DNA of 64,000 nucleotides from Microglena sp. YARC (GCA_022414725.1 CM039462.1:72377671-72441670), one strand, 5' to 3'. Positions 43,402 through 53,369 are shown, counted from the first letter of the stretch. Notes: generated by a model from the sequence alone, not told the origin. Program-made: numbers and translations.

Positions 43402-45097
43402 GTGAACATCATCCGTGCAACCTATGATTGGCTCGTTCAATGCGGGAGAGACGTGATCGGTGACACCGTCCTCATCCCGATTAAATCGAAGAACCCTATC
43501 GTTCGTCACAAGGAGCCTGGGCAGTGGTCCATGGAAAAAGCGCGCCTTTACATGCTCAAAAACCCGGAGCATGCGCAGTGGGCCCTTCTCCTGGATTCGT
43601 TGTGCGTGGTTGACGCCGACTCTGACGATGCGGTGGCGAAGATTGAGGCTCTGCAAGACCCTGACGTCGTCGATGCCCTCTCGGTGTGCCCCATCCAAAA
43701 GACCAGCAAGGGGAGGCATTATGTGTTCATTCGCCCAGAGTGGGCGGACGCAGAAGGCTACTGGGATGGTGCACGACAGGTCAAGGGTTTTGAAGCCGAT
43801 TTGAAGACGCGTTGTTCCACCGGTACACGCGGCGTCTTGGCAGTGTGCCCTTCATTGAATAAGACGTGGGTGCGTGAGCCGTGGGCTGAGGGGACGAAGC
43901 TCGTCGATATACCTCGGACGTTGATGGAGGTGGTGGCGAAACCAAGACAAAAGAAAACAACGTCACTCAAAGTTGTGGGCAAGGACGATATCGATACCGA
44001 AAGTGCCCCACCAAAGCTGTTTGATGAGGTAGCGGAGCTGGTCGATATCCTTGCCGCTTCCCAAGCAAGCTCATACCGCACATGGATGGAAGTCGGGTGG
44101 TGTCTGCACAACATATCACCCTCACATCTCCCATTGTGGGAAATCTTCAGCAAAAAGTGCCCGGAGAAGTACACAAATGGGAGGTGCGGCGAAGTCTGGG
44201 GCACAATGAATTCGGAGGATTGCGCGGGCTTCCGTCTAGGTTCGTTGCATATGTGGGCCAGACACGACTCCCCGGTTCAGTATTGGGACATCGTCAGTCG
44301 GCACGTCATCGAGGACGTACGCGCGTGCAACGGAAGCCATAACGAGATCGCACGCGTCGCGAAAAAAATAATTGGCAACCGCATCGTTGCAGCGAGTACG
44401 AACGGCAAGCTATGGTACATATTCGACAGGCGATGGGTACAGACATCGCCGCGATCCGCGTCAAGCACGAGCTCTCCACAGTTGTTCGAGAGCACTTCAT
44501 GATAGCGCTGCACAAGGAGAGAGCGTCCCAAAGCGCTTACGACATGCAAAGCAACGAAAGCACAAAGAACGAAAACGCCGACAGGCTAGCGCACATCACC
44601 GCGCGCCTCCAGGACGCCAACTTCAAGAACAACGTCATGCAAGAGATGCTACTAGCATCTAGTAGCATCTAGCATCTAGTAGCATCTAGCATCTAGTAGC
44701 ATCTAGCTACTAGCATCTAGTAGCATCTAGTAGAGTACTTTTACGATCCGGACTTCATAAAGAAAATCGACGCAGACCCAAACCTCATAGGATTCAACAA
44801 CGGTGTGTGGGACCTCAAAAACGGCGTATTCCGTCAAGGCAAACCAGAGGACATGGTCTCTATGTCTGTGGGATTCGATTACAATGTCACAGTGTGCGAG
44901 GAATCAGCAGACCGTGTGAGGAAATACTGGGACACGATGCACCCCGAAGAACACCAAAGAGAATACATCATCCGCACATTTGCTAGACAACTGTACGGAG
45001 ACAGTGGACAAGAGCTCTTTCACATACACGCAGGCGCGAACGCGTCAGCATCTACCGGGAAGACAAAGTTCTTCGAAGTCATGGAGATAGCATTGTG
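43402..45097 (+). pseudogene. Tandem paralogue of the primase-helicase, broken
   Basis: Clear relative of the preceding gene: CVVDADSDDA, SKGRHYVFIRP and GYWDGARQVKG match its primase. It begins without an ATG, right after a TGATAATGA-rich stop cluster. A frameshift near 44435 moves the frame to IAAIRVKHELSTVVREHF. A microsatellite of 'agcatctagt' (44646-44735) interrupts again. The frame then resumes with FNNGVWDLKNGVF (D5_N) and ends in the Walker A GANASASTGKTKFFEVM, where an IS630-type element is inserted. The rest of the helicase is absent. It is a nonfunctional duplicate, although the primase part alone (366 codons) is still open. Confidence 0.85.
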
Positions 45098-46329
45098 ATG
45101 ACACCTTGTAGTCTCTCTTAATGCTTCCAAATATTTGTTCAATCGCATTGGCTCTTGGGCAATAAGGAGGGGTGTACAAAAGCATCCAACCGTTGCATTG
45201 GGATATATTTTTTATTTCCGGAGAATGGTGAAACCGAATATTATCCATGACGATCGTGGTGTTCTTTGGGATGACCAAAGTTTTAAAGAATTTAATGAAA
45301 TCTTCTTTTTTACAATTGTGCTCCAATAACTGATAATCTATTACTCCCTGAGATGAAATGGCGAGTAATAAAGTGAACTTCACACGACGGAGGTTACTCA
45401 TTGTCTTCGTAGTTAATCTACAACCGATCTTGCTATATCCGTATCTACTATGGTCGCCAGCGTAAAATCCTGCTTCATCGATACAAACAACGTTAGAGGT
45501 TTCTCTGTACTTCTCACAAAACATTTCTACATTTTCTTTGGAATGTCTGTAGAGAACTGTTGGGAACACCTTCTTCCTAGAAAATCCACATTGTTTCATA
45601 TATCTTGATGCCGTACTGATCGATAGACCCACATTACAACTCTTGCAAATAATACCAACCAGTTCCTTGCATGTTATGAAAGGATTTTCTGTAATACTAT
45701 TGGATATCGTGGTCTGTAAAAGCATAGACAATTCTTTCCTTTTTCGTTTTAACCGCCCACTTTTACCTACCTACATTACATTACATTACATTACATGTTA
45801 AAGTCTACTTGACACCGCGAGGGTGTATGAGACTCTGTGCTTTAAACAAAAAGAAAAAGCACCCACAAAGCAAAAAACCCCATTACATCAGGGGTGTGTC
45901 GAGGACAAACAAACCAAACTCCCAACCACCGTTTTGGTGGCGTAGGTATTAAACCCCTTAGAGCAGGACCCAGATCTCAACCACTTACAGTGGCGGAGGT
46001 AAGAAGCTAACAAATGAGAAGTCTCAAGAAGAAAAAAAAGGGATAATAAATTACGGTGCCACTAAGCAGTCCAGGGCTTCCTGTCTTGCTCTTCTACAAG
46101 TAGAAAGATAGTCGGCTAGGTTGCTCCAAAAAGACTTAGTGCCATTTCCATTCATAAAGGTTCTGAATGTGGAATCGCAGAATTCCACATTCCATACTAC
46201 CTGATCAGCATTGACCCATCTATGTAGAGAGCTCTTGGACACTTTGTATATCTTGCAAACCTTCCTAAGACTTTTCAAAAAATATTTGTAGTGAACCACT
46301 GACCTGTAGCGGGTTTCAAAGGATATCAT
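45045..46329 (-). pseudogene. DD34E transposase (Tc1/mariner-IS630), interrupted
   Basis: N-terminal part (46329-46200) with helix-turn-helix KVCKIYKVSKSSLHRW, then after the insertion SISTASRYMKQCGFSRKK. The catalytic core shows VVCIDEAGFYAG (first Asp), TIVMDNIRFHHSPE (second Asp) and PPYCPRANAIEQIFGS (Glu), spaced 34 residues. It would cut and paste the element at TA sites. The last residues run into the disrupted primase gene. Removing the 425-bp insertion and one target copy would restore one frame, so the insertion is the main lesion. Its relatives in this window are more damaged. Confidence 0.88.
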
Positions 46330-46373
46330 TCAAATTATACATGGTGTCCCAAAATTATTTGAGAACAACTGTA
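45098..46373 (-). mobile_element. Tc1/mariner-IS630 element, copy 1
   Basis: The right end at 46373 has the 'tgagaacaactgta' terminal repeat shared by all copies. The left end lacks that repeat and stops at 'atgacacc', the same point as copy 4. It is inserted in the primase-helicase paralogue. The transposase is read on the minus strand, split by a LINE fragment. Confidence 0.85.
45773..46197 (-). mobile_element. 5'-truncated non-LTR retrotransposon (LINE 3' end)
   Basis: On the minus strand the insert starts mid-ORF, ending FWSNLADYLSTCRRARQEAL and DCLVAP stop, the style of LINE ORF2 C-termini. A ~270 bp 3' UTR follows and the insert ends in a (TGTAA)n tail (45773-45795). The target duplication TACCT is at 45768-45772 and 46198-46202, inside the IS630 transposase. 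Such an insertion needs a nuclear host genome. Confidence 0.8.
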
Positions 46374-46375
46374 TG

Positions 46376-46760
46376 TACCTGTTGAGGGGGCTGGGGATGC
46401 ATGGATGGGGGCATGATTTTCAAACCCTAAGCTGAATGGAGTCTGGTGATGCAACTTCTTTCTTGAGAGGCGCACCAGCTGGGTAGGGGCACGAGAATGG
46501 CTCAGCTTTCCTGCATGCCATGCACCAACAACCGAGACAATGGGGGGTAGAGGCTTGACTGGGCTGGACAGGACTGGGTTTGACATTGGGTGACACATCT
46601 GAACAGTGTCTGGGGAACAGTCTTGTAGCAAACTTTTCGAGACTTCCCTTCCTGAGCAGATTCGCGTTCTCCTCTCGCTACGACGAATTCGAGGGAGGAT
46701 GCCAAATGTTGCTGCTGATGCGATGGGTAATGCCATGGGAAAAAATGGCTGCAACATGGC
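46376..46760. pseudogene. Fanzor-element fragment and repeated leader
   Basis: 46445-46560 is closely related to 62577-62700 in the composite element; on the minus strand both read VVGAWHAGKLSHSRAPTQLV, resembling the stretch before RuvC-II in Fanzor proteins. At 46677-46702 is the repeated 'cgctacgacgaattcgaggg' leader also found at 53262 and 54036. Broken, no intact gene. Confidence 0.4.
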
Positions 46761-46790
46761 ACCATTGGTGTTCTTGCAGGGTCAAAGTGG

Positions 46791-47258
46791 ATGTCACTGT
46801 TGGACTACAAGCGTTTGGATGTGCAACGCATTGCCATCTGGCTCAGAGTTGAAGGACGCACATGTGGTGTGACGAGCGTAGGTTGTGGGCAAGGGAAGCT
46901 GGAGACGCTACTCGTGCCTCTGGTTGGCACTGTTACTGGGGTGGATTCATTAGGCAGCCTATGCAGTGAGGCCAGGAAAGTAGTGCGGTTTGTTACCATC
47001 AGTCAGAGAAGGCGGGTGGTTGAAGTGCAGCCTGACAATGTCATGTTGCTAGTATTCCCCATTTCAATCATGCCGTTTGATTTATACCTCAAGGCGTACC
47101 GAGGACCCAGGGTGGTCATCATTGCCGATGACACATGTGATCCAGGGCCTGGCAGGGTCGTCGAGGGGTTCCGGGTTGTCTACAGTGAGCTTGTTCCTAC
47201 CGAGCTCGACAGAGCAACCATGACGGTGTACGACAGGATGCCCGGGATGGCTGACTAG
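46791..47258 (+). CDS. Methyltransferase-like protein
   Basis: 155 residues with an S-adenosylmethionine-binding style glycine loop SVGCGQGKLETLLVPLVG followed by TGVDS at the position of the acidic ribose-binding residue. This suggests a class I Rossmann methyltransferase. The protein is short for the fold and may have lost its C-terminal strands or begin further upstream. A minus-strand frame overlaps its last 176 bp. Substrate unknown. Confidence 0.5.
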   Translation: MSLLDYKRLDVQRIAIWLRVEGRTCGVTSVGCGQGKLETLLVPLVGTVTGVDSLGSLCSEARKVVRFVTISQRRRVVEVQPDNVMLLVFPISIMPFDLYLKAYRGPRVVIIADDTCDPGPGRVVEGFRVVYSELVPTELDRATMTVYDRMPGMAD

Positions 47259-47648
47259 GCCATGTAGGTACTGCACCTCACTCAAATGCACGAGCTGGAA
47301 AGCCCACTCTGGCAGTTCCCCTCCTGAGCGGCATACACACACCATGTGGGCATGCAGTTGGGGCAACCAGCCGATGAGTTCAAACATGTGTTGGGGCTTC
47401 ACAGATGGTGCATGCTCGCGTGACCCATCAATAACTATTAGCTTTTGGCTGCGTTGACCCAGGTTGAATAGATCTGACATCCATGTTTCAATGTGTGGGG
47501 TCGGGTTTGGGATCCGGCCAATCATGGTCGGGTTGTCAGTGAACATGTAAACATCTGAACATTATTCAGCCAACTGTGCAATCTCTTTCATGAATGACAC
47601 GACATCATTTGTGACCACCAAGCTGCCATCCGGAATCATTCGGACCAT
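47082..47648 (-). pseudogene. Unknown gene with in-frame TAA
   Basis: The minus-strand frame begins VRMIPDGSLVVTNDVVSFMK, meets TAA near 47563 after 28 codons, then runs on for about 160 codons (MFTDNPTMIGRIPNPTPHIE; QKLIVIDGSREHAPSVKPQH). Hydrophobic strands alternating with charged turns (KLIVIDGSR, HAHMVCVCRSGGEL) look like an alpha/beta domain, possibly VWA-like. Its 3' end overlaps the methyltransferase-like ORF on the other strand. Confidence 0.4.
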
Positions 47649-47689
47649 TGTAAATTATATTCTCTGTAATGAAACATTATTTTTTATAA

Positions 47690-48480
47690 TAGGAAAATGA
47701 AACTGAAAAAGTTTCACTTTTACCTATAACACCTATAACAAATGCCGAGGGTGATAAACGGACTGATGGATGTGGTCTAGGATATGAGGATGTCTCAAGC
47801 GGACAGTCAAGCAGTCAACCTATAACACCTATAACAAATGACTCGATTGATAAACGGACTTTAGGATGTGGTCTAGTAGGAGGAGGATGTCTCAAGCGGA
47901 CAGTCAAGCAGACTGAATATTATTCAGACTACTCCTTCTATTCTATTTTGATTTGCAAAAAAGGAAAGTCCTATAGGAAAATGAAACTGAAAAGGTTTCA
48001 CTTTTACCTATAACACCTATAACAAATGCCGAGGGTGATAAACGGACTGCTGGATGTGGTCTAGGAGGAGAGGAGATGAGACAACACCATGTCTCAAGCG
48101 GACTTCTGCTTGTCAATAAAACAGTGTCTTGGGGGATGGGGGGGGGCGCGCGGGAGATTAACGAGAAGGGGAGTCTTGTCAGTGGTTCGTTCAAAATACG
48201 GTTGATCAGATGGGAAAAGCGCACGCACAGGCAAGAGGTGTTCGGGCAGGCATAATGTTGGCGATGAATTCGTCAAGTCTGGCATGCATGGAGACACATT
48301 CCAGCCGGACATCCTCATTTTTGTGAGGTGGCATCAGTGAATGTGGTAAGGGCCATAAACTGAGGGATGTGGTCTAGAGATGAGGAGATGAGACAATACC
48401 ATGTCTCAAGCGGACTTCTGCTTGACAATAAAAACAGTGTCTTAGGGGGGTGGGGCGCGCGGGCCCGCGGAGCGGGCAGA
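47690..48480 (+). repeat. Second cluster of the 37.8-kb module
   Basis: Four partial copies of 'aggaaaatgaaactgaaaa' + 'gtttcacttttacctataac' + 'aaacggactg' + 'ggatgtggtctag', and two of 'tctcaagcggacttctgctt' leading to the GC-rich 'gcgggcccgcggagcgggca'. Same architecture as 37830-38560 but diverged. Confidence 0.85.
48154..48255 (+). pseudogene. Paralogue of the 38583 micro-ORF
   Basis: Frame EINEKGSLVSGSFKIRLIRW ending at TAA (48253-48255). No in-frame ATG is visible at its start, so it is probably a remnant. Confidence 0.35.
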
Positions 48481-48659
48481 GGAATTCAGCAAATGAATCA
48501 TGCAGGGGGCTTGCGGTTTTCTGTGTCTTTAGATGGAGGGTGCAAAATTACAAGCTGACAGGTTCTTCGGAACGCAGTGTCGAGCGTAGTGAGAAGACAA
48601 AATGTTCTAGATTGTGACAATTTTTCTAAAGAATAAAATAGAATCTGCGTTCAACGCTC

Positions 48660-49991
48660 GTGGTTTGCTGGCATCTGGTCCGCCATTCCGTACCTCCGAG
48701 TGGCCATCATCAGGAGTTTCTTGTGTACTCAGGTGAATGTAAGGGGGAAATCGTGTGTTTAGTCAAAGAGTGCGATTTGGATTCATGCAAGGTAGATGTT
48801 GCTTCCAAAAACCATCACGGAATCTGGGAGCGCTTCGCCAACCTAAAGATGGTGGAGACAGTTTATCGAAAGTTTGGTTACCGCATTGTCACAGACGGCT
48901 TCGCAGTCAGCATCCTTATGAATAAGCCTACCTGTATGACGTGTTCAATGCCTGAAGACGCATTCTCTAAGCGGGCTAATGAATATATGACAACAGACGA
49001 GAGCGGTCTTGTATCCTTCCGTGATAATGTGGTAGTGGCTGCGATCGACCCTGGTGTAACCGATATCTTGACTGTAACAGGACTCGACGGATGTACCAGG
49101 TCGTATAGCTCTGAGCAATATTATCGCAAGGGTCTGATCTTTAAGTCTCAACGTCAAACTGGCATCTGGAATCTCGAGACGACTGATATCGTCGCCGACG
49201 TTCTGGATAGAGACTCTTCGAATTCTGAACAAATTGGGGCATACGCCAGATTCTATATGGGTGCCGCCCCAATGCTTCTTGCCCATCGTGCTGTAAGGGG
49301 ATACCGAAACCTCCGCTTTCACCGGTACTGTAGAAAGCAGAAACTTATTGTCGAGATTGCTGACTTCGTAGCTCCGAGGGAGAAGAGAACAAAGGTACTA
49401 GTCGGGTTTGGTGATTGGAAAGGTTTGGGGGCGACGCCAATATCTAGGCGGACTTCTGGTCCTCTCCAATCTATTAGGTTCGAGCTTCGTAGCCGCGGAA
49501 ATGTCATAATGGAGGATGTCGATGAGTTCAGAACATCTCAAAGATGTAGCTGCTGTGAATCCCCCCTTTGCAACATGGTGGCACTCACTCATCGTAAGAA
49601 GCAAGACGGTACTGGTTGGGAATGTACTGAAGGTCGCAAGCGGATCCACAAGATTCTCCACTGCAAAAGCAGTCAAAGCGGAGCGCCACGCCAACAGAGC
49701 GGAGGTCGGTTCCACTGCGGGAAGACTTAGAACCGCGATGTGAACGCCTCCAGGAACATCCTGATGCTTACCATCTACCAAGTCTTTGGGATGGAGCGAC
49801 CCCTCACGTTTCGCCAAGACGCGTCGAGAAGCTCCTTAAAATCCCCACAACCACCACCTGATACTGATTTGGGGACACAGACGGTTGATCGGTTTCCCGT
49901 GGAGGCGACTCGAAATATTTTCGAGCACCTCTCCAACCTTCTGCACCCCCCAACGTTGCTCTTGAGCAACGACCTGCAAGTTCGATTATAA
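48660..49991 (+). pseudogene. Fanzor (TnpB-like RNA-guided nuclease), truncated, with in-frame TAG
   Basis: Fanzors are eukaryotic and viral TnpB relatives that use a transposon-end RNA to guide a RuvC nuclease. Seen here: TDGFAVSILM, RuvC-I VAAIDPGVTDILTVTG, the pre-RuvC-II segment VLVGFGDWKGLGATPISRRT, RuvC-II EDVDEFRTSQRCSCCE with the first zinc-ribbon CxxC, a weak second zinc half (HCKSSQS), then TAG at 49728-49730, and in the same frame RuvC-III NRDVNASRNIL. The C-terminal ~80 residues continue to 49991. No ATG or N-terminal domain is present upstream, so the gene is 5'-truncated. All three catalytic acidic residues are retained. A terminal inverted repeat follows directly at 49961-50025, and the same C-terminal region recurs at 62560-63038. 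Confidence 0.85.
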
Positions 49992-50025
49992 ATGGGGTGT
50001 CCCACTTTATTTGAGAACAACTGTA
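49961..50025. mobile_element. Right terminal repeat of a Fanzor element
   Basis: Ends 'cccactttatttgagaac' + AACTGTA. Nearly identical over ~65 bp to the repeat at 63004-63072 and inversely to 59318-59386. The outer ~19 bp (TACAGTTGTTCTCAAATAA) are shared with the IS630 copies, which suggests mobilisation by that transposase. No matching left end was found before 48660. Confidence 0.8.
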
Positions 50026-50089
50026 CTGTTCCTTAGTCAATGCGATTTTTGACTCACACATTTTTGTGTGCACATTGTAAGTATGGCAG

Positions 50090-50707
50090 ATGGAGCAAGC
50101 TGAGGCAAAGCTCAATGTTTGTCAACCATTTCTACGGACAATGGGTTTGAATCTTTTGCCGGTGAGCGCGGTTCCGTGCCACCCGCTGAAGCTGGCAAAG
50201 CTCGCACAGGCTGGCGACCACATCGCGGTACGCACGGTCATTGAACGGCCATGCACGCCTACTAAGTTTGGGCAGATCTGGCATCACGGCATCATGGTGG
50301 ATGATGATCGTGTGGTGCAAATGCACCCGAAAGGAAATATAAGCGTGGTCGAGTTGGAAGAATTTGTGGCCTTCAGTCTGATGGCAGCTAACAACGAGTT
50401 GATCATCAAGATGGCTGGAGTCACATCAAGCAGTGACCCACCGAAAGTTTCGATCGATGCAAGTGCGGTGTTGCAGTATGATGGCGACAACGATGCATGG
50501 AAGTCTCAGACACGCTCTATCGCGATGTGGGCGACATATGACCCGTACATGCAGAGCATCAAGTACGATGCAAGTAAGGCCAACTGCGAATGTTTTGCAA
50601 CATGGTGCAGGACCGGCAGGTGGGTTACATTGAGAGGAAGAATCACGCATTCTAAGTTGCTACAAACGGTGCCAAGTTACAACATGAGGGGGAATCCCAA
50701 ATTCTGA
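50090..50707 (+). CDS. LRAT-domain protein
   Basis: 205 residues. AQAGDHIAVRTVIERP followed by WHHGIMVDDDRVVQMHPKG (residues ~64-82) and, near residue 165, NCECFATWCRTGRW fit the LRAT/NlpC-P60-like fold, with His early and the catalytic Cys in the NCExF segment. Such proteins are thiol acyltransferases or phospholipases; viral homologues may act on membranes. The glutamate-histidine position after NC is Cys rather than the usual His. Intronless, between a Fanzor end and an IS630 fragment. Confidence 0.75.
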   Translation: MEQAEAKLNVCQPFLRTMGLNLLPVSAVPCHPLKLAKLAQAGDHIAVRTVIERPCTPTKFGQIWHHGIMVDDDRVVQMHPKGNISVVELEEFVAFSLMAANNELIIKMAGVTSSSDPPKVSIDASAVLQYDGDNDAWKSQTRSIAMWATYDPYMQSIKYDASKANCECFATWCRTGRWVTLRGRITHSKLLQTVPSYNMRGNPKF

Positions 50708-50722
50708 CGATACACACGAGCA

Positions 50723-51135
50723 TACAGTTGTTCTCAAATAATTTTGGGACACCATGTATAATTTGAATGATATCCTTTGAAACCCGCTACAGGTCAGTGG
50801 TTCACTACAAATAGTTTTTGAAAAGTCTTAGGAAGGTTTGCAAGATATACAAAGTGTCCAAGAGCTCTCTACATAGATGGGTCAATGCTGATCAGGTAGG
50901 TAAAAGTGGGCGGTTAAAACGAAAAAGGAAAGAATTGTCTATGCTTTTACAGACCACGATATCCAATAGTATTACAGAAAATCCGTTCATAACATGCAAG
51001 GAACTGGTTGGTATTATTTGCAAGAGTTGTAATGTGGGTCTATCGATCAGTACGGCATCAAGATATATGAAACAATGTGGATTTTCTAGGAAGAAGGCGT
51101 TCCCCACAGTTCTCTACAGACATTCCAAAGAAAAA
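50723..51135 (+). mobile_element. IS630-type element copy 3, 3'-truncated
   Basis: Begins with the full terminal repeat TACAGTTGTTCTCAAATAAT. It carries the transposase N-terminus (KVCKIYKVSKSSLHRW; SISTASRYMKQCGFSRKK) and stops after about 107 codons at 'cattccaaagaaaa'. The catalytic domain is missing. Confidence 0.9.
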
Positions 51136-51257
51136 TATTAGCCTGAATTTCATTTTTCTCATTGCACCGCATGGGGTGTCGCGCACGGTGTCGCAAAGGT
51201 AAAAACACCAAGTACAAACAACCAGTGGACCTTCCCTATGTGTGACATCCGAGTGTA

Positions 51258-51830
51258 GTGTACATCCGCGTTTTATCTTGCATGCAGATTGTCCATATGG
51301 AGAGTAGAAGAATGATGTTGTCATTCGTTCCCAAGCTGGACCTATCACGACTTGCAACGCCTGGAAATCCATTCCGGAAGTACATCCACCGTTGTTTTGT
51401 TCAGCTTGACCCCGCTACGACTTCAGTTGCTGACATCATGCGAACAGCATCTGCAAAGCTTGGTGCGCACCTGCAGCTAAGGGCTGCATACAATGGGGAG
51501 CCTATTGCACCTTTCCAGATCATATCCGTATGGGCTTTCAATGATGAACTTGTAGGAGTGGCAGTGCCCTTGACATCTGATGACTATTTACTGAGTGATG
51601 CAGTCATAGCCCGCACCAGTGAGTCTGGCTTTGGTGTTGCCTCGCCCCCTAAAGATGGCCTTCGCTTCATGGTGCTGCCGACTGATATTTCTATTCGCAT
51701 GTTGATGAGCATGTCACTTGTTGAACGGCAACTAGCACTGGTAGCCAGTCCCCATATGGAAGTTGTTTGGAGACAGCATGTCTTCTTTGACGTTCCCAGC
51801 TCCGAGTTGTACTTTGAGGTGGACTTGTAA
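51258..51830 (+). CDS. Unknown protein, possibly a ubiquitin-like header
   Basis: Up to 190 residues; the likelier start is 51297 (ESRRMMLSFVPKLDLS). The region YIHRCFVQLDPATTSVADIM and ASAKLGAHLQLRAAYNG has the beta-alpha pattern of ubiquitin-like header domains of Crinkler-type proteins; the C-terminal half (RFMVLPTDISIRMLMSMSLV) is unassigned. The nuclease-like gene at 52165-53193 lies next to it in the opposite orientation. The family is a guess. Confidence 0.45.
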   Translation: MYIRVLSCMQIVHMESRRMMLSFVPKLDLSRLATPGNPFRKYIHRCFVQLDPATTSVADIMRTASAKLGAHLQLRAAYNGEPIAPFQIISVWAFNDELVGVAVPLTSDDYLLSDAVIARTSESGFGVASPPKDGLRFMVLPTDISIRMLMSMSLVERQLALVASPHMEVVWRQHVFFDVPSSELYFEVDL

Positions 51831-51839
51831 CACCACAGC

Positions 51840-52160
51840 ATGGCGCGACTCGTCGAGAAGCTCATTTAGTTTTACACCAGAGATAATGTGGTATCGAGGT
51901 CTTAGGGAGCGTTCGCAAAGAAGCCGCAAGGGATCAAGTAGACATCAGAAGCTCGGCACCCATGCAAATCTAAATCTATGGCTGAGCGCCATACAAACGC
52001 TACAAACGATACAGGGCCGCCAACAGATTCAAAGGATTTCTGAAGACCTGATTCCACTGTACCGTGGCCCAAAAGAACACGATGTGAATGTTGATGTGTA
52101 ATACGTCATGTAAGGAGGTTTCCTTGCTGGACGGGCCATTATTATATACTTTGTGCATCC
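51840..52160. other. Short spacer with a palindromic-element fragment
   Basis: 'catacaaacgctacaaacg' at 51988 belongs to the element family of 38990-39305. No gene seen. Confidence 0.5.
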
Positions 52161-52164
52161 ACCT

Positions 52165-53193
52165 TCATGCATCCATTTGTACCAAATGTGCTGTGCCCTG
52201 TGGCATTATCACCTTGAGCCACTTGTTTTGCCCCATCACACGCATATGTTGCTCAATGCGCTCCAGCGTGTGCTTTAGGATACATGCACCCCCCAGCGCG
52301 TACACCAACTTGCGATCGACAAACTCACGCACTCGCAGCTTGCGAATGTCCTTTGCATCATGGGGTGACACCATAAGCGGTCCATCCTCATCGTCCTCTT
52401 CGCCATCATGATGCGACTTGAAGCAGAGATCCCCCCAGCGATTTGCGTTGTTGGCCAGCTGTTTCAGCGCATCGTTCACCTTCGATGGCATGTTCAACTT
52501 CGCCTCCCCGATCACAATCACTGGCACACCCTCTAGCACCCCCGCCACCAGGCAATCTAGGTCGCCGCCCTGCCACTTGTAGTTGACAGCCACGATCTCA
52601 CCGCCCACCAGGTCCTTGATGCCAACTGCCATTTGGTGCTCCCATGCATTGGATATGCCACGGTTGTTTGCATCGCTCTCTGCTGTACTGTCCTTGACAT
52701 GCTTCACCGCGCCCTCCTGTGCCTTGATCAGCCCCCGTGTTGCTTCGGCCAGTGATGCGATAGAGTCGGCAAGCCGCTTGTTGGTCGGGTTCTCCCACGG
52801 CCGGTCTACACACACCTGGCCACCCCACGCGGAGCCCATCTCCTCTGCTTCCAGCGCCGCCACGACAACTGACGGCATGACCTCGTACCCGAATCGCACC
52901 CGCAGCCACGGCCTGCACCTCAAGGCACATGCCAGCTTGCGCAGCTGTTCCACGCTTAGCGTCCCCAGCCTGTTTGAGCTCAGATCCAATGTCACAGCAC
53001 CCTCCCATGCTCCGCCTGCCTCATCCTCATCCTCAGGAGGCAGCCTCGGGATGAGGTCCATCAAGAAATCTGGTTGCATGCACATCTCGCTCAGATCCCA
53101 GTACCCCTGGCGATCTGCACACGCGGCCTTCTCCAGCAATGCCATGGCGCTTTCCATGGTCACCTCGTGTCCACTCTTGTCAAATGCAGACAT
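52165..53193 (-). CDS. PD-(D/E)XK nuclease-like, Crinkler-type protein
   Basis: The start at 53193 is chosen because GGTATAAAAAC precedes it directly; the frame stays open 54 codons further upstream into a repeated leader. The N-terminal half has a leucine-rich segment (TLDLSSNRLGTLSVEQLRKL). The C-terminal half has HQMAVGIKDLVG, GGDLDCLVAGVL and VIVIGEAKLNM, the Asp...Glu-x-Lys core of restriction-endonuclease-fold nucleases. Similar modules occur in Crinkler/RHS-like effectors derived from transposons. About 342 residues, intact. The likely role is nucleic-acid cleavage; target unknown. Confidence 0.65.
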   Translation of the reverse strand: MSAFDKSGHEVTMESAMALLEKAACADRQGYWDLSEMCMQPDFLMDLIPRLPPEDEDEAGGAWEGAVTLDLSSNRLGTLSVEQLRKLACALRCRPWLRVRFGYEVMPSVVVAALEAEEMGSAWGGQVCVDRPWENPTNKRLADSIASLAEATRGLIKAQEGAVKHVKDSTAESDANNRGISNAWEHQMAVGIKDLVGGEIVAVNYKWQGGDLDCLVAGVLEGVPVIVIGEAKLNMPSKVNDALKQLANNANRWGDLCFKSHHDGEEDDEDGPLMVSPHDAKDIRKLRVREFVDRKLVYALGGACILKHTLERIEQHMRVMGQNKWLKVIMPQGTAHLVQMDA

Positions 53194-53257
53194 GTTTTTA
53201 TACCGCCTGCAAAACGGACGCACATGTATAAAGTTACAAAGGTGTCTTGAACACACT

Positions 53258-53335
53258 TCTCGGTACGACGAATTCGAGGGAGGATCAGATTGTTTAGTGA
53301 GGGGTATCGCGAACTGAGGTGAGTGAGCAAACGTC
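53258..53335. repeat. Repeated gene-leader sequence (copy 2)
   Basis: Contains 'tacgacgaattcgagggagg' and 'gcgaactgaggtgagtgag'. Matching copies at 54016-54110 (longest) and 46655-46705. Two lie just upstream of viral-type genes, suggesting a mobile promoter-like repeat. Confidence 0.6.
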
Positions 53336-53369
53336 CATGTGCTGCTGGTCGACAAATCCTTGCTGGCTT

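Noticed and set aside
49516..49743. Alternative plus-frame peptide overlapping the Fanzor zinc region
   Set aside because: Overlaps the clearly conserved RuvC-II frame and has no motif of its own.
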